Shown here one piece after another: positions 1 to 8,892 of a DNA stretch of 64,000 nt. Origin of the DNA: Halioglobus sp. (lineage in GTDB: Bacteria > Pseudomonadota > Gammaproteobacteria > Pseudomonadales > Halieaceae). Positions within the stretch are counted from its first letter, which is position 1. Each line of letters opens with the position of its first letter. The notes beneath the pieces were generated by a model. That model made no database searches and was not told the origin of the DNA. It saw only the letters and a list, made by a program, of their open reading frames with translations. A program made the translations under genes and the position numbers. The stretch spans positions 1-64,000 of the forward strand of contig JAGRIH010000063.1 of assembly GCA_020443345.1 (NCBI GenBank), given 5' to 3'.

Positions 1-26
1 TGACTACAGCGGGGAGGAACTTCAGC

Positions 27-1604
27 CTAGGTGTTTTTATTTCCACCTTCCGGCCCCGGCCCCTCATCGCTGCGAGCGCCGCCGCGGTATTCTTCCATCA
101 GGTGCCGCTTGTACAGTTTGCCGTTGTCCATGCGCGGCAGCCGTCGATGGAAATCCAGTGAGCGCGGCACCTTGATGTGGGAGATGCGCTCGCGCAGCCA
201 CTCCATGATCTCGATGGCCACCTCGTCGGTGGCGTCGGCCCAGTTCACCGGTTCCACCACCGCCTTGACCTGCTCCCCGAACTCTTCGTCGGGCAGGCCG
301 AACACGGCCACGTCGGCGACTTTGTCGTGGGTGATCAACAGGTTCTCGATCTCCTGGGGATAGATATTCACGCCGCCGCTGATAATCATGAAGTTCTTGC
401 GGTCCGTGAGGTACAAAAAGCCCTCCTCGTCCACATAGCCCACATCCCCCGTCGTCGCCCAGCCGCGTTCGTTGTAGGCCAGCGCGGTCTTGTCCGGTTC
501 GCCGTGATAGTGGAAGCGCGTGTGTTCGCCGCTGAAATACACCGCGCCCGTCTCGCCCGGGGGCAACTCGCGGCCCGCGTCATCCACGATATGGACTTCG
601 CCCACCACCGCGCGACCGACCGAGCCCTTGTGCGTCAGCCAGTTGGGTGAATCGATCATGGTCACACCGATGCCCTCGCTGGCGGCGTAGTACTCCACGA
701 TGACCTCTCCCCACCACTGGATCATCTGCTCCTTGACGTCTATCGGGCAGGGCGCCGCGGCGTGAATCGCAAACTGCATGGAGCTGACATCGTAGGCTTC
801 GCGCACCTCCCGGGGCAGTTTCAGCATGCGGATGAACATGATGGGCACCCACTGGCTGTGCGTGACGCGATGTTCCTCGATAAGCTGCAGTGCCCGCTCG
901 GGTTCAAAGCGCTCCATCACCACGCTGGTGCCGCCCTGGTAGATAACCATCATGTTGTAGTGCAGCGGCGCCGCGTGATACAGCGGGCCGGGGGACAGGT
1001 AGACTGTCTCATCGCTGAACCCAAAGGCCTTGCCGATCGAGGCCACCAGCGGCATCGGGGTGTCGATGTCGGTATCCGCCGGCGGTACGAATACGCCCTT
1101 GGGCTGCCCGGTCGTTCCGGAGGAGTACAGCATGGGAACGCCGTTGCTCTGGTCGTCTATCGGGGTGTCGGGCTGCGCGGCCAGGGCCTCCTCCCAGGAT
1201 TCAAAGCCGGGCGCGATGCCTCCGACCATATAGAAATGCGCGATGCCCGCAGCCTCGGGCTGCATCTGCTGCGCCAGCTCGGCCAGGGCCAGGGAGCCGA
1301 TAAACAGCTTGGCGCCACAATTGGCCAGAATGTAGAGCGCCTCGTTTTTCTTCAGGTGCGTACTCACCGGCGTGAAGATAATACCGCTGCGCTGGGCGGC
1401 CCAGACAATCTCCAGGAACTGGCGGTTGTTCTCCAGCAGCATGGCGATGTGGTCGCCGGTCTGCAGACCCAGGCAGCGGAACAAGTGCGCGCCCTGGTTG
1501 GAGCGCTCATCCAGTTCGCGGTAGGTGACCATCTCACCCGAGTCGCCCATGATGATAGCGGGTTTGTGAGGGTAGGTCCGGGCAGTGATGCTGGGGTGGG
1601 GCAT
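27..1604 (-). CDS. AMP-dependent acyl-CoA synthetase/ligase
   Basis: 525 residues, full length for the ANL superfamily of adenylate-forming ligases, which activate a carboxylic acid with ATP and transfer it to CoA. Visible motifs are the P-loop-like YSSGTTGQPKG near residue 160, the TTGD stretch followed by TDRKNFMIISGGVNIYP near residues 395-420, and a C-terminal NGKLYKR that supplies the catalytic lysine. There is no signal peptide, so it is cytoplasmic. The gene lies 80 bases downstream of tesB on the same strand, so a shared acyl-CoA role (fatty or aromatic acid) is likely. The substrate cannot be read from the sequence. Confidence 0.9.
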   Translation of the reverse strand: MPHPSITARTYPHKPAIIMGDSGEMVTYRELDERSNQGAHLFRCLGLQTGDHIAMLLENNRQFLEIVWAAQRSGIIFTPVSTHLKKNEALYILANCGAKLFIGSLALAELAQQMQPEAAGIAHFYMVGGIAPGFESWEEALAAQPDTPIDDQSNGVPMLYSSGTTGQPKGVFVPPADTDIDTPMPLVASIGKAFGFSDETVYLSPGPLYHAAPLHYNMMVIYQGGTSVVMERFEPERALQLIEEHRVTHSQWVPIMFIRMLKLPREVREAYDVSSMQFAIHAAAPCPIDVKEQMIQWWGEVIVEYYAASEGIGVTMIDSPNWLTHKGSVGRAVVGEVHIVDDAGRELPPGETGAVYFSGEHTRFHYHGEPDKTALAYNERGWATTGDVGYVDEEGFLYLTDRKNFMIISGGVNIYPQEIENLLITHDKVADVAVFGLPDEEFGEQVKAVVEPVNWADATDEVAIEIMEWLRERISHIKVPRSLDFHRRLPRMDNGKLYKRHLMEEYRGGARSDEGPGPEGGNKNT

Positions 1605-1684
1605 GCTGTGTGTCCTCTGGCGCAGCTATCTGTTTACTGGTGACATCGACACTATAGGTTTTCGGTCGGAAAAATGACAGCGCC

Positions 1685-2524
1685 TCAACGATAGCGCATC
1701 AGGCCCTGCTGCATGGTAGTGGCCACCAGGCGCCCGTCACGGGTATAGAAACTGCCGCGCGCCAGCCCGCGGCCCCCGCCGATGCGCTCCGCCTCCACCG
1801 TATGCAGCAGCCACTGGTCGGCGCGAAAATCCGCGTGGTACCACAGGGCGTGATCCAGGCTGGCCACCTGCATCGCGCGGTCGTCAAAGGCCCGGCCATG
1901 GGTGATCAGGCACACATCGATCAGGAAGGCATCGGACAGGTAGGCCAGCAGAGCCTGGTGGATGGCGCGGTTGTCGGGCACCGGCCCGGTGGTTTTCATC
2001 CAGGCCTGCAGCAGCGGCGGTCGCGGCACCGGGTGGTCCCAGTCCACCGGCTCCACCACGCGGATATCCAGATCCTGCCCGGTGGTGATCATAAAGCTCT
2101 CGTCCAGGTTGCCGGCGGCCAGGCCGAGCTGGCGCTCGCTGGACAGCGCTTCGGGGGGCGGTACCTGCGGCATGTCGACCTGGTAGTCATCGCCCTGCGA
2201 GGCCTGCTGAAACGACATGGAACCGACGAATATCGGCTTGCCGCGCTGGGACGCCACCACCCGGCGCGAACTGAAACTGATGCCGTCCCGGGCCCGTTCC
2301 ACCTCCAGCGCAATCGGCAACTTGACGTTGCCCGGACGCAGGAAGTACGCGTGCTGGGAGTGCAGCAGGCGATCCGGCTCGACGGTGGCCAGGGCCGCAC
2401 TGACCGCCTGGGCCAGCACCTGGCCGCCGTAGACGCGAAATCCCCGGGGGTGCATGTTAGCGCCCTCGAAACGATCCCCGCCCAGGGCTCGCGGAGTGAT
2501 AACGTCGAGTAATTGATCGAGCAT
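1685..2524 (-). CDS. tesB: acyl-CoA thioesterase II
   Basis: 279 residues, the usual TesB length of about 285, with a double hot-dog layout. The N-terminal part carries RVYGGQVLAQA and HSQHAYFLRPG, and the C-terminal part carries SLDHALWYHADFRADQWLL and GRGLARGSFYTRDGRLVATTMQQGL, all typical of TesB. The enzyme hydrolyses acyl-CoA esters to free acid and CoA in the cytoplasm. It is encoded just upstream of an acyl-CoA synthetase on the same strand. It diverges from the D-amino acid operon across an intergenic region of about 190 bases. Confidence 0.93.
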   Translation of the reverse strand: MLDQLLDVITPRALGGDRFEGANMHPRGFRVYGGQVLAQAVSAALATVEPDRLLHSQHAYFLRPGNVKLPIALEVERARDGISFSSRRVVASQRGKPIFVGSMSFQQASQGDDYQVDMPQVPPPEALSSERQLGLAAGNLDESFMITTGQDLDIRVVEPVDWDHPVPRPPLLQAWMKTTGPVPDNRAIHQALLAYLSDAFLIDVCLITHGRAFDDRAMQVASLDHALWYHADFRADQWLLHTVEAERIGGGRGLARGSFYTRDGRLVATTMQQGLMRYR

Positions 2525-2580
2525 GCCGGGGCCTGTAGATGCAACACATCGTTTAAGATGGAGGCGCTATTATCCAGATT

Positions 2581-2608
2581 TGCCAATCTGTGCCAAACTA
2601 AATTGGCC
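2581..2608. promoter_or_regulatory. TGCCAA repeats in a divergent promoter region
   Basis: Two direct TGCCAA hexamers start at 2581 and 2591, one helical turn apart, and an inverted partner TTGGCC lies at 2603-2608. The cluster sits between tesB (leftward) and the D-glutamate operon (rightward). The spacing and orientation resemble a transcription factor site. No regulator gene is adjacent, and the protein that would bind is unknown. Confidence 0.3.
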
Positions 2609-2712
2609 GCGACCGGGGACGAGCGGCGCACGGCCTCTAGCCTCCCGTGGCGCGCTTTGACGGGCCGTAAGCGCCGGCATGTCGCTCTCTGCTGCCCGCA
2701 TAGGAAAACCTG

Positions 2713-3498
2713 ATGAATACGCCACAACACCCGCAAACACTGCGCCGCGCCATTCGCGCAGGAGAGCACCGGGGCAATACCTCCGGCCTCGCCCCGGGCT
2801 ATGTGCAGTGCAATATCGTCATTCTACCCAGCGCCTGGGCCGGGGACTTTCTGCGCTTTTGCCAGCACAACCCCCGCCCCTGCCCGCTGCTGGCCAGTAC
2901 CGGCCATCCCGGTGATTACACCCTGCCCACGCTGGGGGATATCGACATACGCCGCGATGTGCCGAGCTACCGCGTGTTCCGCGACGGCGTGCTGGAACAG
3001 GAAATCTCGGATATCAGCGCACTGTGGCGGGACGATCTGGTCGCCTTCGCATTGGGCTGTTCTTTTTCTTTTGAGGAGGCACTGCTGGCGGACGGGCTGG
3101 AGGTGCGCAATGTCACCCAGGGCCTCAACGTACCCATGTATCGCACCAACATAGACTGCGTGGCGGCCGGACCCTTTGCCGGTAAAATGGTGGTGAGCAT
3201 GCGCCCGCTGCGGGCGGCGGACGCCATCCGCGCGGTGCAGATCTGCACGCGTTTTCCCGCCGTACACGGTGCGCCGATCCATCTGGGCGACCCGTCGCTG
3301 ATCGGTATCGGCGACTTGGCGATGCCCGATTACGGGGATGCAGTGCGTATCGACGCGCATGAAATACCGGTATTCTGGGCCTGCGGCGTCACTCCCCAGG
3401 TGGCGCTGGAGGCCGCCCGACCGCCACTGGCGATCACCCACAGCCCGGGCTGTATGCTGATCAGCGATCTGCGCAACAGCCGCCTGGCGATCATGTAG
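2713..3498 (+). CDS. DUF1445 / D-glutamate cyclase-like hydro-lyase
   Basis: 261 residues, matching the YcsI/DUF1445 family (putative hydro-lyase, about 265 residues). Family-typical stretches are [12 protein letters not shown] near residue 28, [20 protein letters not shown] near 75, [13 protein letters not shown] near 110, YRTNIDC near 142 and [13 protein letters not shown] at the C-terminus. In animal mitochondrial DGLUCY this domain is the N-terminal part of D-glutamate cyclase, which interconverts D-glutamate and 5-oxo-D-proline with loss of water. It starts an operon with 5-oxoprolinase genes 14 bases downstream, which fits that reaction. The start has an upstream AGGAAA. Confidence 0.88.
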   Translation: MNTPQHPQTLRRAIRAGEHRGNTSGLAPGYVQCNIVILPSAWAGDFLRFCQHNPRPCPLLASTGHPGDYTLPTLGDIDIRRDVPSYRVFRDGVLEQEISDISALWRDDLVAFALGCSFSFEEALLADGLEVRNVTQGLNVPMYRTNIDCVAAGPFAGKMVVSMRPLRAADAIRAVQICTRFPAVHGAPIHLGDPSLIGIGDLAMPDYGDAVRIDAHEIPVFWACGVTPQVALEAARPPLAITHSPGCMLISDLRNSRLAIM

Positions 3499-3512
3499 GA
3501 AGGGAACCGGAT

Positions 3513-4244
3513 ATGCTGCTGAATTGCGATCTGGGCGAGAGCTACGGCAACTGGACCATCGGTATGGACAGCGCTGTGATGCCCCATATCGACCAGGCCA
3601 ACATCGCCTGTGGCTTCCACGGCGGCGACCCGGTCACCCTGCGCAAGACCCTGGCGCTGGCCGCGCAGTACGGTGTCACGGTCGGCGCCCACCCGTCCTA
3701 CCCGGACCTGGTCGGCTTCGGCCGGCGCTCCATGCAGTTGAGTGCCGAGGAGACCATTGCCGCCCTGCACTACCAGACCGCCGCACTGGAGGGTCTGGCG
3801 CGCTGTCAGGGGCTGCAGCTTGGCTTTATCAAGCCCCACGGTGCCCTGTACAACGACATGATGACCCGGGTGCAGGTGCGCGCCGCGGTGCTCGAGGCGG
3901 TGGCCAGCTATCACACGGCGCTGCCGCTGGTGGTGCAGGCCACGCTGCGGGCGGACGAACACCGCACGGAGGCGGCCGCGCGCGGCGTATCCCTGCAGTT
4001 CGAGGCCTTTGCCGATCGCGGCTATGACGATGCGGGTAATCTGTTGCCGCGGTGCGCGCCCGGCGCCGTGCTCGATCGCGCGCGCATGCTGGCCCAGGTC
4101 GAGCAGCTACTGGCCGACGGTACGGTGACCACCGCGAGCGGCCGTGTCATCCCCCTGCGGGCCGACACCCTGTGCGTACACGGCGACAATCCGGAGGGGG
4201 TGGCCGCCATCGAGGCGCTACGCGCCCTGCTGGGCGGGCGCTGA
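3513..4244 (+). CDS. pxpA: 5-oxoprolinase subunit A (LamB/YcsF family)
   Basis: 243 residues, the usual PxpA length. The N-terminus LLNCDLGESYGNW and the stretches ANIACGFHGGDP, VGAHPSYPDL and GFIKPHGALYN are family hallmarks of the YcsF TIM-barrel fold. PxpA works with PxpB and PxpC to open 5-oxoproline to glutamate with ATP hydrolysis. An AGGAAGGGA ribosome binding site precedes the ATG. It lies 14 bases after the DUF1445 gene and 6 bases before pxpB, in one transcription unit. Confidence 0.95.
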   Translation: MLLNCDLGESYGNWTIGMDSAVMPHIDQANIACGFHGGDPVTLRKTLALAAQYGVTVGAHPSYPDLVGFGRRSMQLSAEETIAALHYQTAALEGLARCQGLQLGFIKPHGALYNDMMTRVQVRAAVLEAVASYHTALPLVVQATLRADEHRTEAAARGVSLQFEAFADRGYDDAGNLLPRCAPGAVLDRARMLAQVEQLLADGTVTTASGRVIPLRADTLCVHGDNPEGVAAIEALRALLGGR

Positions 4245-4250
4245 ACCGGC

Positions 4251-4931
4251 GTGGAATTGCAGGTCGTCGGGGAAGACGCGATCATGCTGTACCTGGGCCG
4301 TGCACCCGGTCCGGCACTGGCGGCGCGCGTCCAGGCCGCCTGTCGCGCGGTAGAGCAGGTGCTGGGGGCCGACCTCATCGATCTGGTGCCGTCCTACACC
4401 TCCGTGCTGATCATCTACGACCCGCTGCGCAGCGACCATTGGAGCGTGCTGCGGCGGGTGCGCAGGGCGCTGCGGCAGATGGGGGATGCACAGTGCAGTG
4501 ACAGCGTGCGCACGGTCGTGCTGCCGGTGTACTACGCGCCTGAAGCCGGCGCCGACCTGGAAGCGCTGGCGGCCCGTGCCGGGCTGTCGGTGCAGCAGGT
4601 CATCGACCTGCACAGCGCCACGAGCTACCGCGTCTACGCCATCGGCTTCGCCCCCGGCTTCGCCTACCTGGGACCGGTGGACGAGCGCATTGCGGCGCCG
4701 CGCCTGGCCACCCCGCGACCCCGGGTGCCGCGCGGCGCGGTGGCCATCGCGGACCGCCAGACGGCGGTCTATCCCGCCGTTTCGCCGGGCGGCTGGAACC
4801 TGATCGGACGCTGCCCTACACGGATGTTTGACCCCCACGCCGAGCCGATCATGCCGGTGGGCGTGGGCGACGAGGTGCGCTTCGAGCCGATCGACCGCGA
4901 GCGTTTTCTGGCACTGGGGGGGGAGCTATAG
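4251..4931 (+). CDS. pxpB: 5-oxoprolinase subunit B (KipI-like)
   Basis: 226 residues from a GTG start, in the normal size range for KipI/PxpB. The stretch IGFAPGFAYLG with the following PRLATPRPRVPRGAVAIA is the family signature (allophanate hydrolase subunit 1 fold). It forms the ATP-dependent 5-oxoprolinase with PxpA and PxpC. Its stop codon overlaps the GTG of pxpC by one base (TAGTG), so the two subunits are translationally coupled. Confidence 0.94.
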   Translation: MELQVVGEDAIMLYLGRAPGPALAARVQAACRAVEQVLGADLIDLVPSYTSVLIIYDPLRSDHWSVLRRVRRALRQMGDAQCSDSVRTVVLPVYYAPEAGADLEALAARAGLSVQQVIDLHSATSYRVYAIGFAPGFAYLGPVDERIAAPRLATPRPRVPRGAVAIADRQTAVYPAVSPGGWNLIGRCPTRMFDPHAEPIMPVGVGDEVRFEPIDRERFLALGGEL

Positions 4932-5869
4932 TGAGTATGCGGGTGGTCCACCCCGGCCTGTTGAGCCTGCTGCAGGACAGCGGCAGACGCGGCCAGCACC
5001 GCATCGGGCTCACCACGGGCGGCCCCCTGGATCGGGCCGCGTTCGACTGCTGCAACCGGCTACTGGACAACCCCGCCGGCAGTTCCGCGGTGGAGATCAG
5101 CTTTGGCGGCCTGCAACTGGAGGCGCAGGTCGACACTTTTTTCTGTGTCACCGGCGCCCGCATGCCGGTGCTGCTGGACGGCCGTGAGGTGCCGCGCTGG
5201 GAGGTGCACCCGGTCGCCGCCGGCCAGCGTATCGCCCTGGCCTTTGCCGACGGCGGCTGCCGCGCCTACCTCGGCGTCGCCGACGGCTTCGACGTGCCGC
5301 CGAGCTTCGGCAGCAGCGCCACCGTGGTGCGCGAGGGCATCGGCGGCCTGCGCGGCGAGGCCCTGCGCGCCGACGACGTGCTGCCCTGCACCGCGGTGCG
5401 GCAGCGGCGGCGCCTCTACCTGCCGCCGCCGCAGCAGCCGCGCTACCAGAACACCACCACGGTGCGGTTGATTCCCGGCTTCCAGCAGCGGCATTTCAGC
5501 CGGCCGCAGCAACGCCGCTTTTTCAGCCACCCCTACACCGTATCCGAGCGCTGCGACCGCATGGGCTACCGCCTCGAAGGTCCGGCCATCGAGTGTGCGC
5601 TCGACGGCATCCTGTCCGAGGGCATTTGTTTCGGCGCCGTGCAGATTCCCCCAGACGGTCAACCCATCGTGCTGCTCAACGATCGGCAGACCATCGGCGG
5701 CTATCCCAAGATAGGCTCCGCCCTGTCGCTGGACGCGTCGCGCATGGCGCAGCTCACGCCGGGCGGCACCGTGCACTTCGCGCCCATCAGTCCGCGGGCG
5801 GCGCACCGGGCCCTGCACCTGGCGCACCGCTTTGCCGCGCACCAGCGGCTGCCGGAGCGCGGCGCGTGA
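4931..5869 (+). CDS. pxpC: 5-oxoprolinase subunit C (KipA-like, biotin-dependent carboxylase-like fold)
   Basis: 312 residues from GTG. The N-terminus has VVHPGLLSLLQDSGRRGQHRIGLTTGGPLD, typical of allophanate hydrolase subunit 2/KipA, and the middle has the SERCDRMGYRLEGP and GSPPDGQPIVLLNDRQTIGGYPKIG-type family region (residues about 200-250). It is the third subunit of the PxpABC 5-oxoprolinase. It overlaps pxpB by one base and the next gene by four bases (GTGA at 5866), which supports strict co-expression with the DUF4392 protein. Confidence 0.94.
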   Translation: MSMRVVHPGLLSLLQDSGRRGQHRIGLTTGGPLDRAAFDCCNRLLDNPAGSSAVEISFGGLQLEAQVDTFFCVTGARMPVLLDGREVPRWEVHPVAAGQRIALAFADGGCRAYLGVADGFDVPPSFGSSATVVREGIGGLRGEALRADDVLPCTAVRQRRRLYLPPPQQPRYQNTTTVRLIPGFQQRHFSRPQQRRFFSHPYTVSERCDRMGYRLEGPAIECALDGILSEGICFGAVQIPPDGQPIVLLNDRQTIGGYPKIGSALSLDASRMAQLTPGGTVHFAPISPRAAHRALHLAHRFAAHQRLPERGA

Positions 5870-6753
5870 CGGAGCTGCAACTGAGCAGCCGTATCGAGGA
5901 ACTGCTGGTGGCGCGCAACCCGCGCCACATGCAGGCGGCGCGCGCCGCCCTGCAGCCCGGCTACTACCTGCGCGCCGCGCAGGTGTTGCGCGACATCGCG
6001 GGCCACGTGATCATCGGCACCGGCTTCCCGGTGGCCGCCACCTTTGAAACCGACGGCCCACTGGGCGCCATCGCCCTGTACCAGACGCTGCAGTACCTGG
6101 GCGCCAGGCCGCTGCTGGCCTGCGGCGCACCGCTGGCGCAGGTACTGCGGGCGGATTATGCGGTACTGGAACTGAGCGCGCGCGATGCCGCGACGGCCGC
6201 GCGGCGGGCCCGGGATCACCTGCAGGCGCTGCAGCCCGCCGCCGTGCTGTGCATCGAGCGCCCGGGGCTGGCGGAGGACGGCCGCTACTACAATATGCGC
6301 GGCCAGGACATCAGCGAGCACTGTGCCTGTTTCGATCCCTATATCACCCTGGCGAGCTGCCCCACCATTGCCGTGGGCGATGGCGGCAACGAAATCGGCA
6401 TGGGCAATATCGCCGACGCCATCGCCGCCCTGGATATCAGGCGCTCGGTCACCCGCTGCGATGAACTGCTGGTGGCCGATGTTTCCAACTGGGGCGCCTA
6501 TGGTCTGATCGCCTTTCTGGCCTACTGGCGCCGCAGCGACCTGCTCGCCAGGCTGGCGCCACTGGCGATACTGGATTACCTTTGCGACAAGGGCAGCGTG
6601 GACGGCGTCACCGGGCAAAACACCCCGACCGAGGACGGCCTGGAGGCGACCGAGGGGCTGGCCGTGATCCGCGAGCTGCGCCGCTTGACCGGGTTTGTCG
6701 CAGACTCGGCAGCCGCGACCGGACACGGCATCGACACGGGAAACGACGTATGA
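5866..6753 (+). CDS. DUF4392 / D-glutamate cyclase-like C-terminal domain protein
   Basis: 295 residues from the GTG at 5866, chosen because it makes a four-base GTGA overlap with the pxpC stop; the open frame continues upstream inside pxpC. Diagnostic family stretches are ITLASCPTIAVGDGGNEIGMGNI near residues 160-185 and VADVSNWGAYGLIA near 203. In animal DGLUCY this domain is the C-terminal half and DUF1445 is the N-terminal half. Here they are separate proteins flanking pxpABC. This domain probably completes or assists D-glutamate cyclisation; its own chemistry is not established from sequence. It overlaps the aminotransferase gene by four bases (ATGA). Confidence 0.87.
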   Translation: MTELQLSSRIEELLVARNPRHMQAARAALQPGYYLRAAQVLRDIAGHVIIGTGFPVAATFETDGPLGAIALYQTLQYLGARPLLACGAPLAQVLRADYAVLELSARDAATAARRARDHLQALQPAAVLCIERPGLAEDGRYYNMRGQDISEHCACFDPYITLASCPTIAVGDGGNEIGMGNIADAIAALDIRRSVTRCDELLVADVSNWGAYGLIAFLAYWRRSDLLARLAPLAILDYLCDKGSVDGVTGQNTPTEDGLEATEGLAVIRELRRLTGFVADSAAATGHGIDTGNDV

Positions 6754-7607
6754 GCATTGTCTACCTGAACGGCACCTATCTGCCGATGGAGCAGGCAAAA
6801 ATCTCCCCCATGGACCGGGGCTTCCTGTTTGGCGACGGCATCTACGAGGTGATCCCGTCCTACGGCGGTCGCCTGGTGGGTTTCAATCCGCACATGCAGC
6901 GCATGCAGGACGGGCTGGACGCCATCGAGATTCAACTGCGGATCGACCGCGGTGCGTGGCGCGAGATCGCCGCTAACCTGATCGAGCGCAACGGCGGCGG
7001 CAATCTCGGCATCTACTTCCACGTCAGCCGCGGCGCCGACAGCCGGCGCGACCACGCCTACCCCGAGGGCATTGCGCCCACTGTCTACGCCTTTGCCTTC
7101 GCCATCCCGCCGGCGCCGGTCGCCGACAAGGCCGCCGCCACACGCTACACCGTCTCCACCGCCGAGGATCTGCGCTGGAAGCGCTGCAACATCAAATCCA
7201 CGGCGCTGCTGGGCAACGTCATGCACTACCAGCACGGCCACGCCCGGGGACACAGCGAAACCATCCTGTACAACCGCGAGGGCGAGATCACCGAAGCCGC
7301 CGCCTGCAACGTCTACGTGGTCAACGATGGCGTTGTGGCGACCCCCCCGCTGGATCACCAGAAGCTGCCCGGCATCACCCGCCTGATGCTGCTGGAGATT
7401 CTGCGCCGCGACGGCCGCATCCCGGTACAGGAGCGCATCGTCACCCTGGCCGAACTGCATGCGGCGGACGAGGTGTGGCTGTCCAGTTCCAGCAAGGACA
7501 TCGTCCCGGTGGTGGCCATCGACGGCCGGTCGGTGGGCGACGGCGAGGTGGGCGATGTATGGCTCGCTGCCCAGACCCTGTACTGCGCCCACAAGTTTGA
7601 CTTTTAG
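6750..7607 (+). CDS. dat: D-amino acid aminotransferase (fold-type IV PLP enzyme)
   Basis: 285 residues from the ATG at 6750, which overlaps the preceding stop (ATGA); the upstream open extension is discarded. It has the N-terminal YLNGTYLPMEQAKISPMDRG-type region, GDGIYEV, the PLP lysine K149 within RCNIKS, and EGEITEAAACNVYVV with E182. This layout matches bacterial D-alanine transaminase (about 285 residues), which moves the amino group between D-alanine or other D-amino acids and 2-oxoglutarate to give D-glutamate. A branched-chain or 4-amino-4-deoxychorismate activity is less likely given the neighbours: D-glutamate cyclase-like proteins upstream and alanine racemase downstream. Confidence 0.9.
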   Translation: MSIVYLNGTYLPMEQAKISPMDRGFLFGDGIYEVIPSYGGRLVGFNPHMQRMQDGLDAIEIQLRIDRGAWREIAANLIERNGGGNLGIYFHVSRGADSRRDHAYPEGIAPTVYAFAFAIPPAPVADKAAATRYTVSTAEDLRWKRCNIKSTALLGNVMHYQHGHARGHSETILYNREGEITEAAACNVYVVNDGVVATPPLDHQKLPGITRLMLLEILRRDGRIPVQERIVTLAELHAADEVWLSSSSKDIVPVVAIDGRSVGDGEVGDVWLAAQTLYCAHKFDF

Positions 7608-7639
7608 GGCCTGTGCACACTATCTGAGTTGGCCCTGAT

Positions 7640-8725
7640 ATGACGCGACCGACACAGGCCAGACTGAACCTCCGGGCGCTGCGCCACAATTTCGCACTGG
7701 CCGCGCAACTGGCACCGCGCTCGCGGATCATTGCGGTGGTCAAAGCCAATGCCTACGGCCACGGCGCCCTCAGCATCGCCTGCCAACTGGCCCCGCTGGC
7801 CGACGCCCTGGCGGTGGCCTGCATCGAGGAGGCACAGGCACTGCGCGGGGGCGGCATAGCCAGTCCCATCCTGCTGCTGCAGGGCGTATTCGATGCCGCC
7901 GAACTGGACACCGCCGCGCAACTGGACCTGTGGCTGACCATCGACAGCGAGCGCCAGATGCAGTGGCTGGAGCGCGCGAAACCGGCCGCACCGCTGCACT
8001 GCTGGCTGAAACTGGATACCGGCATGCACCGCCTCGGGGTCGCCCCCCAGCGGGCCACCCAGGCCTACCGGCGCCTGGTGGCCTGTCCCAACGCGGCCGG
8101 CGAGATCGTGCTGTTCACCCACTTTGCCGCGGCGGACGAGCTGGACAGCGCGCAGACCCGTGCCCAGATGGCGGTATTTGAGGAACTGTGCGAGGCGCTC
8201 CCGGGCCCGCGCAGCGCCGCCAACTCGCCGGCCCTGCTGGGCTGGCCCGCCGCGCACTACGACTGGGTGCGCCCCGGCTACATGCTGTACGGCAACTCGC
8301 CGTTTCGCCAACCGCACCCCAATACGGCGGCACTGCAACCGGTCATGACCCTGGCGTCAGCCGTGACCTCACTGCGCGACGTGGCAGCCGGCGAAGCGGT
8401 GGGCTACGGCGCGACCTGGGTGGCACCGCGCGCCTCGCGCATCGCCACGGTCACCGTCGGCTACGGCGACGGCTACCCGCGGCAGGCGCGCAACGGCACG
8501 CCGGTGCTGGTCAACGGCCGGCGCGCAACGCTGGCGGGCCGGGTGTCGATGGACATGATTACCGTGGATGTCACTGCCATACCCGGCGTCGCCGTGGGGG
8601 ACGAGGTGGTGCTGTGGGGCCCCGGCCTGACGGTGGACGAAGTGGCCGCATACGCCGACACCAGCGGCTACGAACTGACCACGCGCGTGCCGGCGCGCGT
8701 ACCCCGGGTAGTGACCGTCGAATAA
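7640..8725 (+). CDS. alr: alanine racemase
   Basis: 361 residues, the typical Alr length. The PLP lysine is K35 in VVKANAYGHG, and the second-domain stretch VTVGYGDGYPR carries the catalytic tyrosine region. VSMDMITVD and CWLKLDTGMHRLG are also family-typical. The enzyme interconverts L- and D-alanine in the cytoplasm. It is 32 bases downstream of the D-amino acid aminotransferase on the same strand, so it probably belongs to the same unit. It could serve D-amino acid use or supply D-alanine for peptidoglycan. Confidence 0.96.
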   Translation: MTRPTQARLNLRALRHNFALAAQLAPRSRIIAVVKANAYGHGALSIACQLAPLADALAVACIEEAQALRGGGIASPILLLQGVFDAAELDTAAQLDLWLTIDSERQMQWLERAKPAAPLHCWLKLDTGMHRLGVAPQRATQAYRRLVACPNAAGEIVLFTHFAAADELDSAQTRAQMAVFEELCEALPGPRSAANSPALLGWPAAHYDWVRPGYMLYGNSPFRQPHPNTAALQPVMTLASAVTSLRDVAAGEAVGYGATWVAPRASRIATVTVGYGDGYPRQARNGTPVLVNGRRATLAGRVSMDMITVDVTAIPGVAVGDEVVLWGPGLTVDEVAAYADTSGYELTTRVPARVPRVVTVE

Positions 8726-8892
8726 GGCTACAATTCGCTGGCAGCACCCTGCGGGGGAGAGTCCAGCCGTGCCGCGAATCGACACGCTGGCACCGGCTGA
8801 ACCAGTGGCGCTGGCTGCGCGGCGCCTTAGAGGCTGTAACCGGCCTCATCGAGACTGAAAACACTGACCTTACAAGACACACTGGAGAGACC

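Noticed and set aside
8741..8830. GCGGGGGAGAGTCC upstream of the SIMPL-domain gene, like a glycine riboswitch start
   Set aside because: The expected GCCGAAGG and CTCAGGC elements are absent, and the stretch is simply the tail of the alr region.
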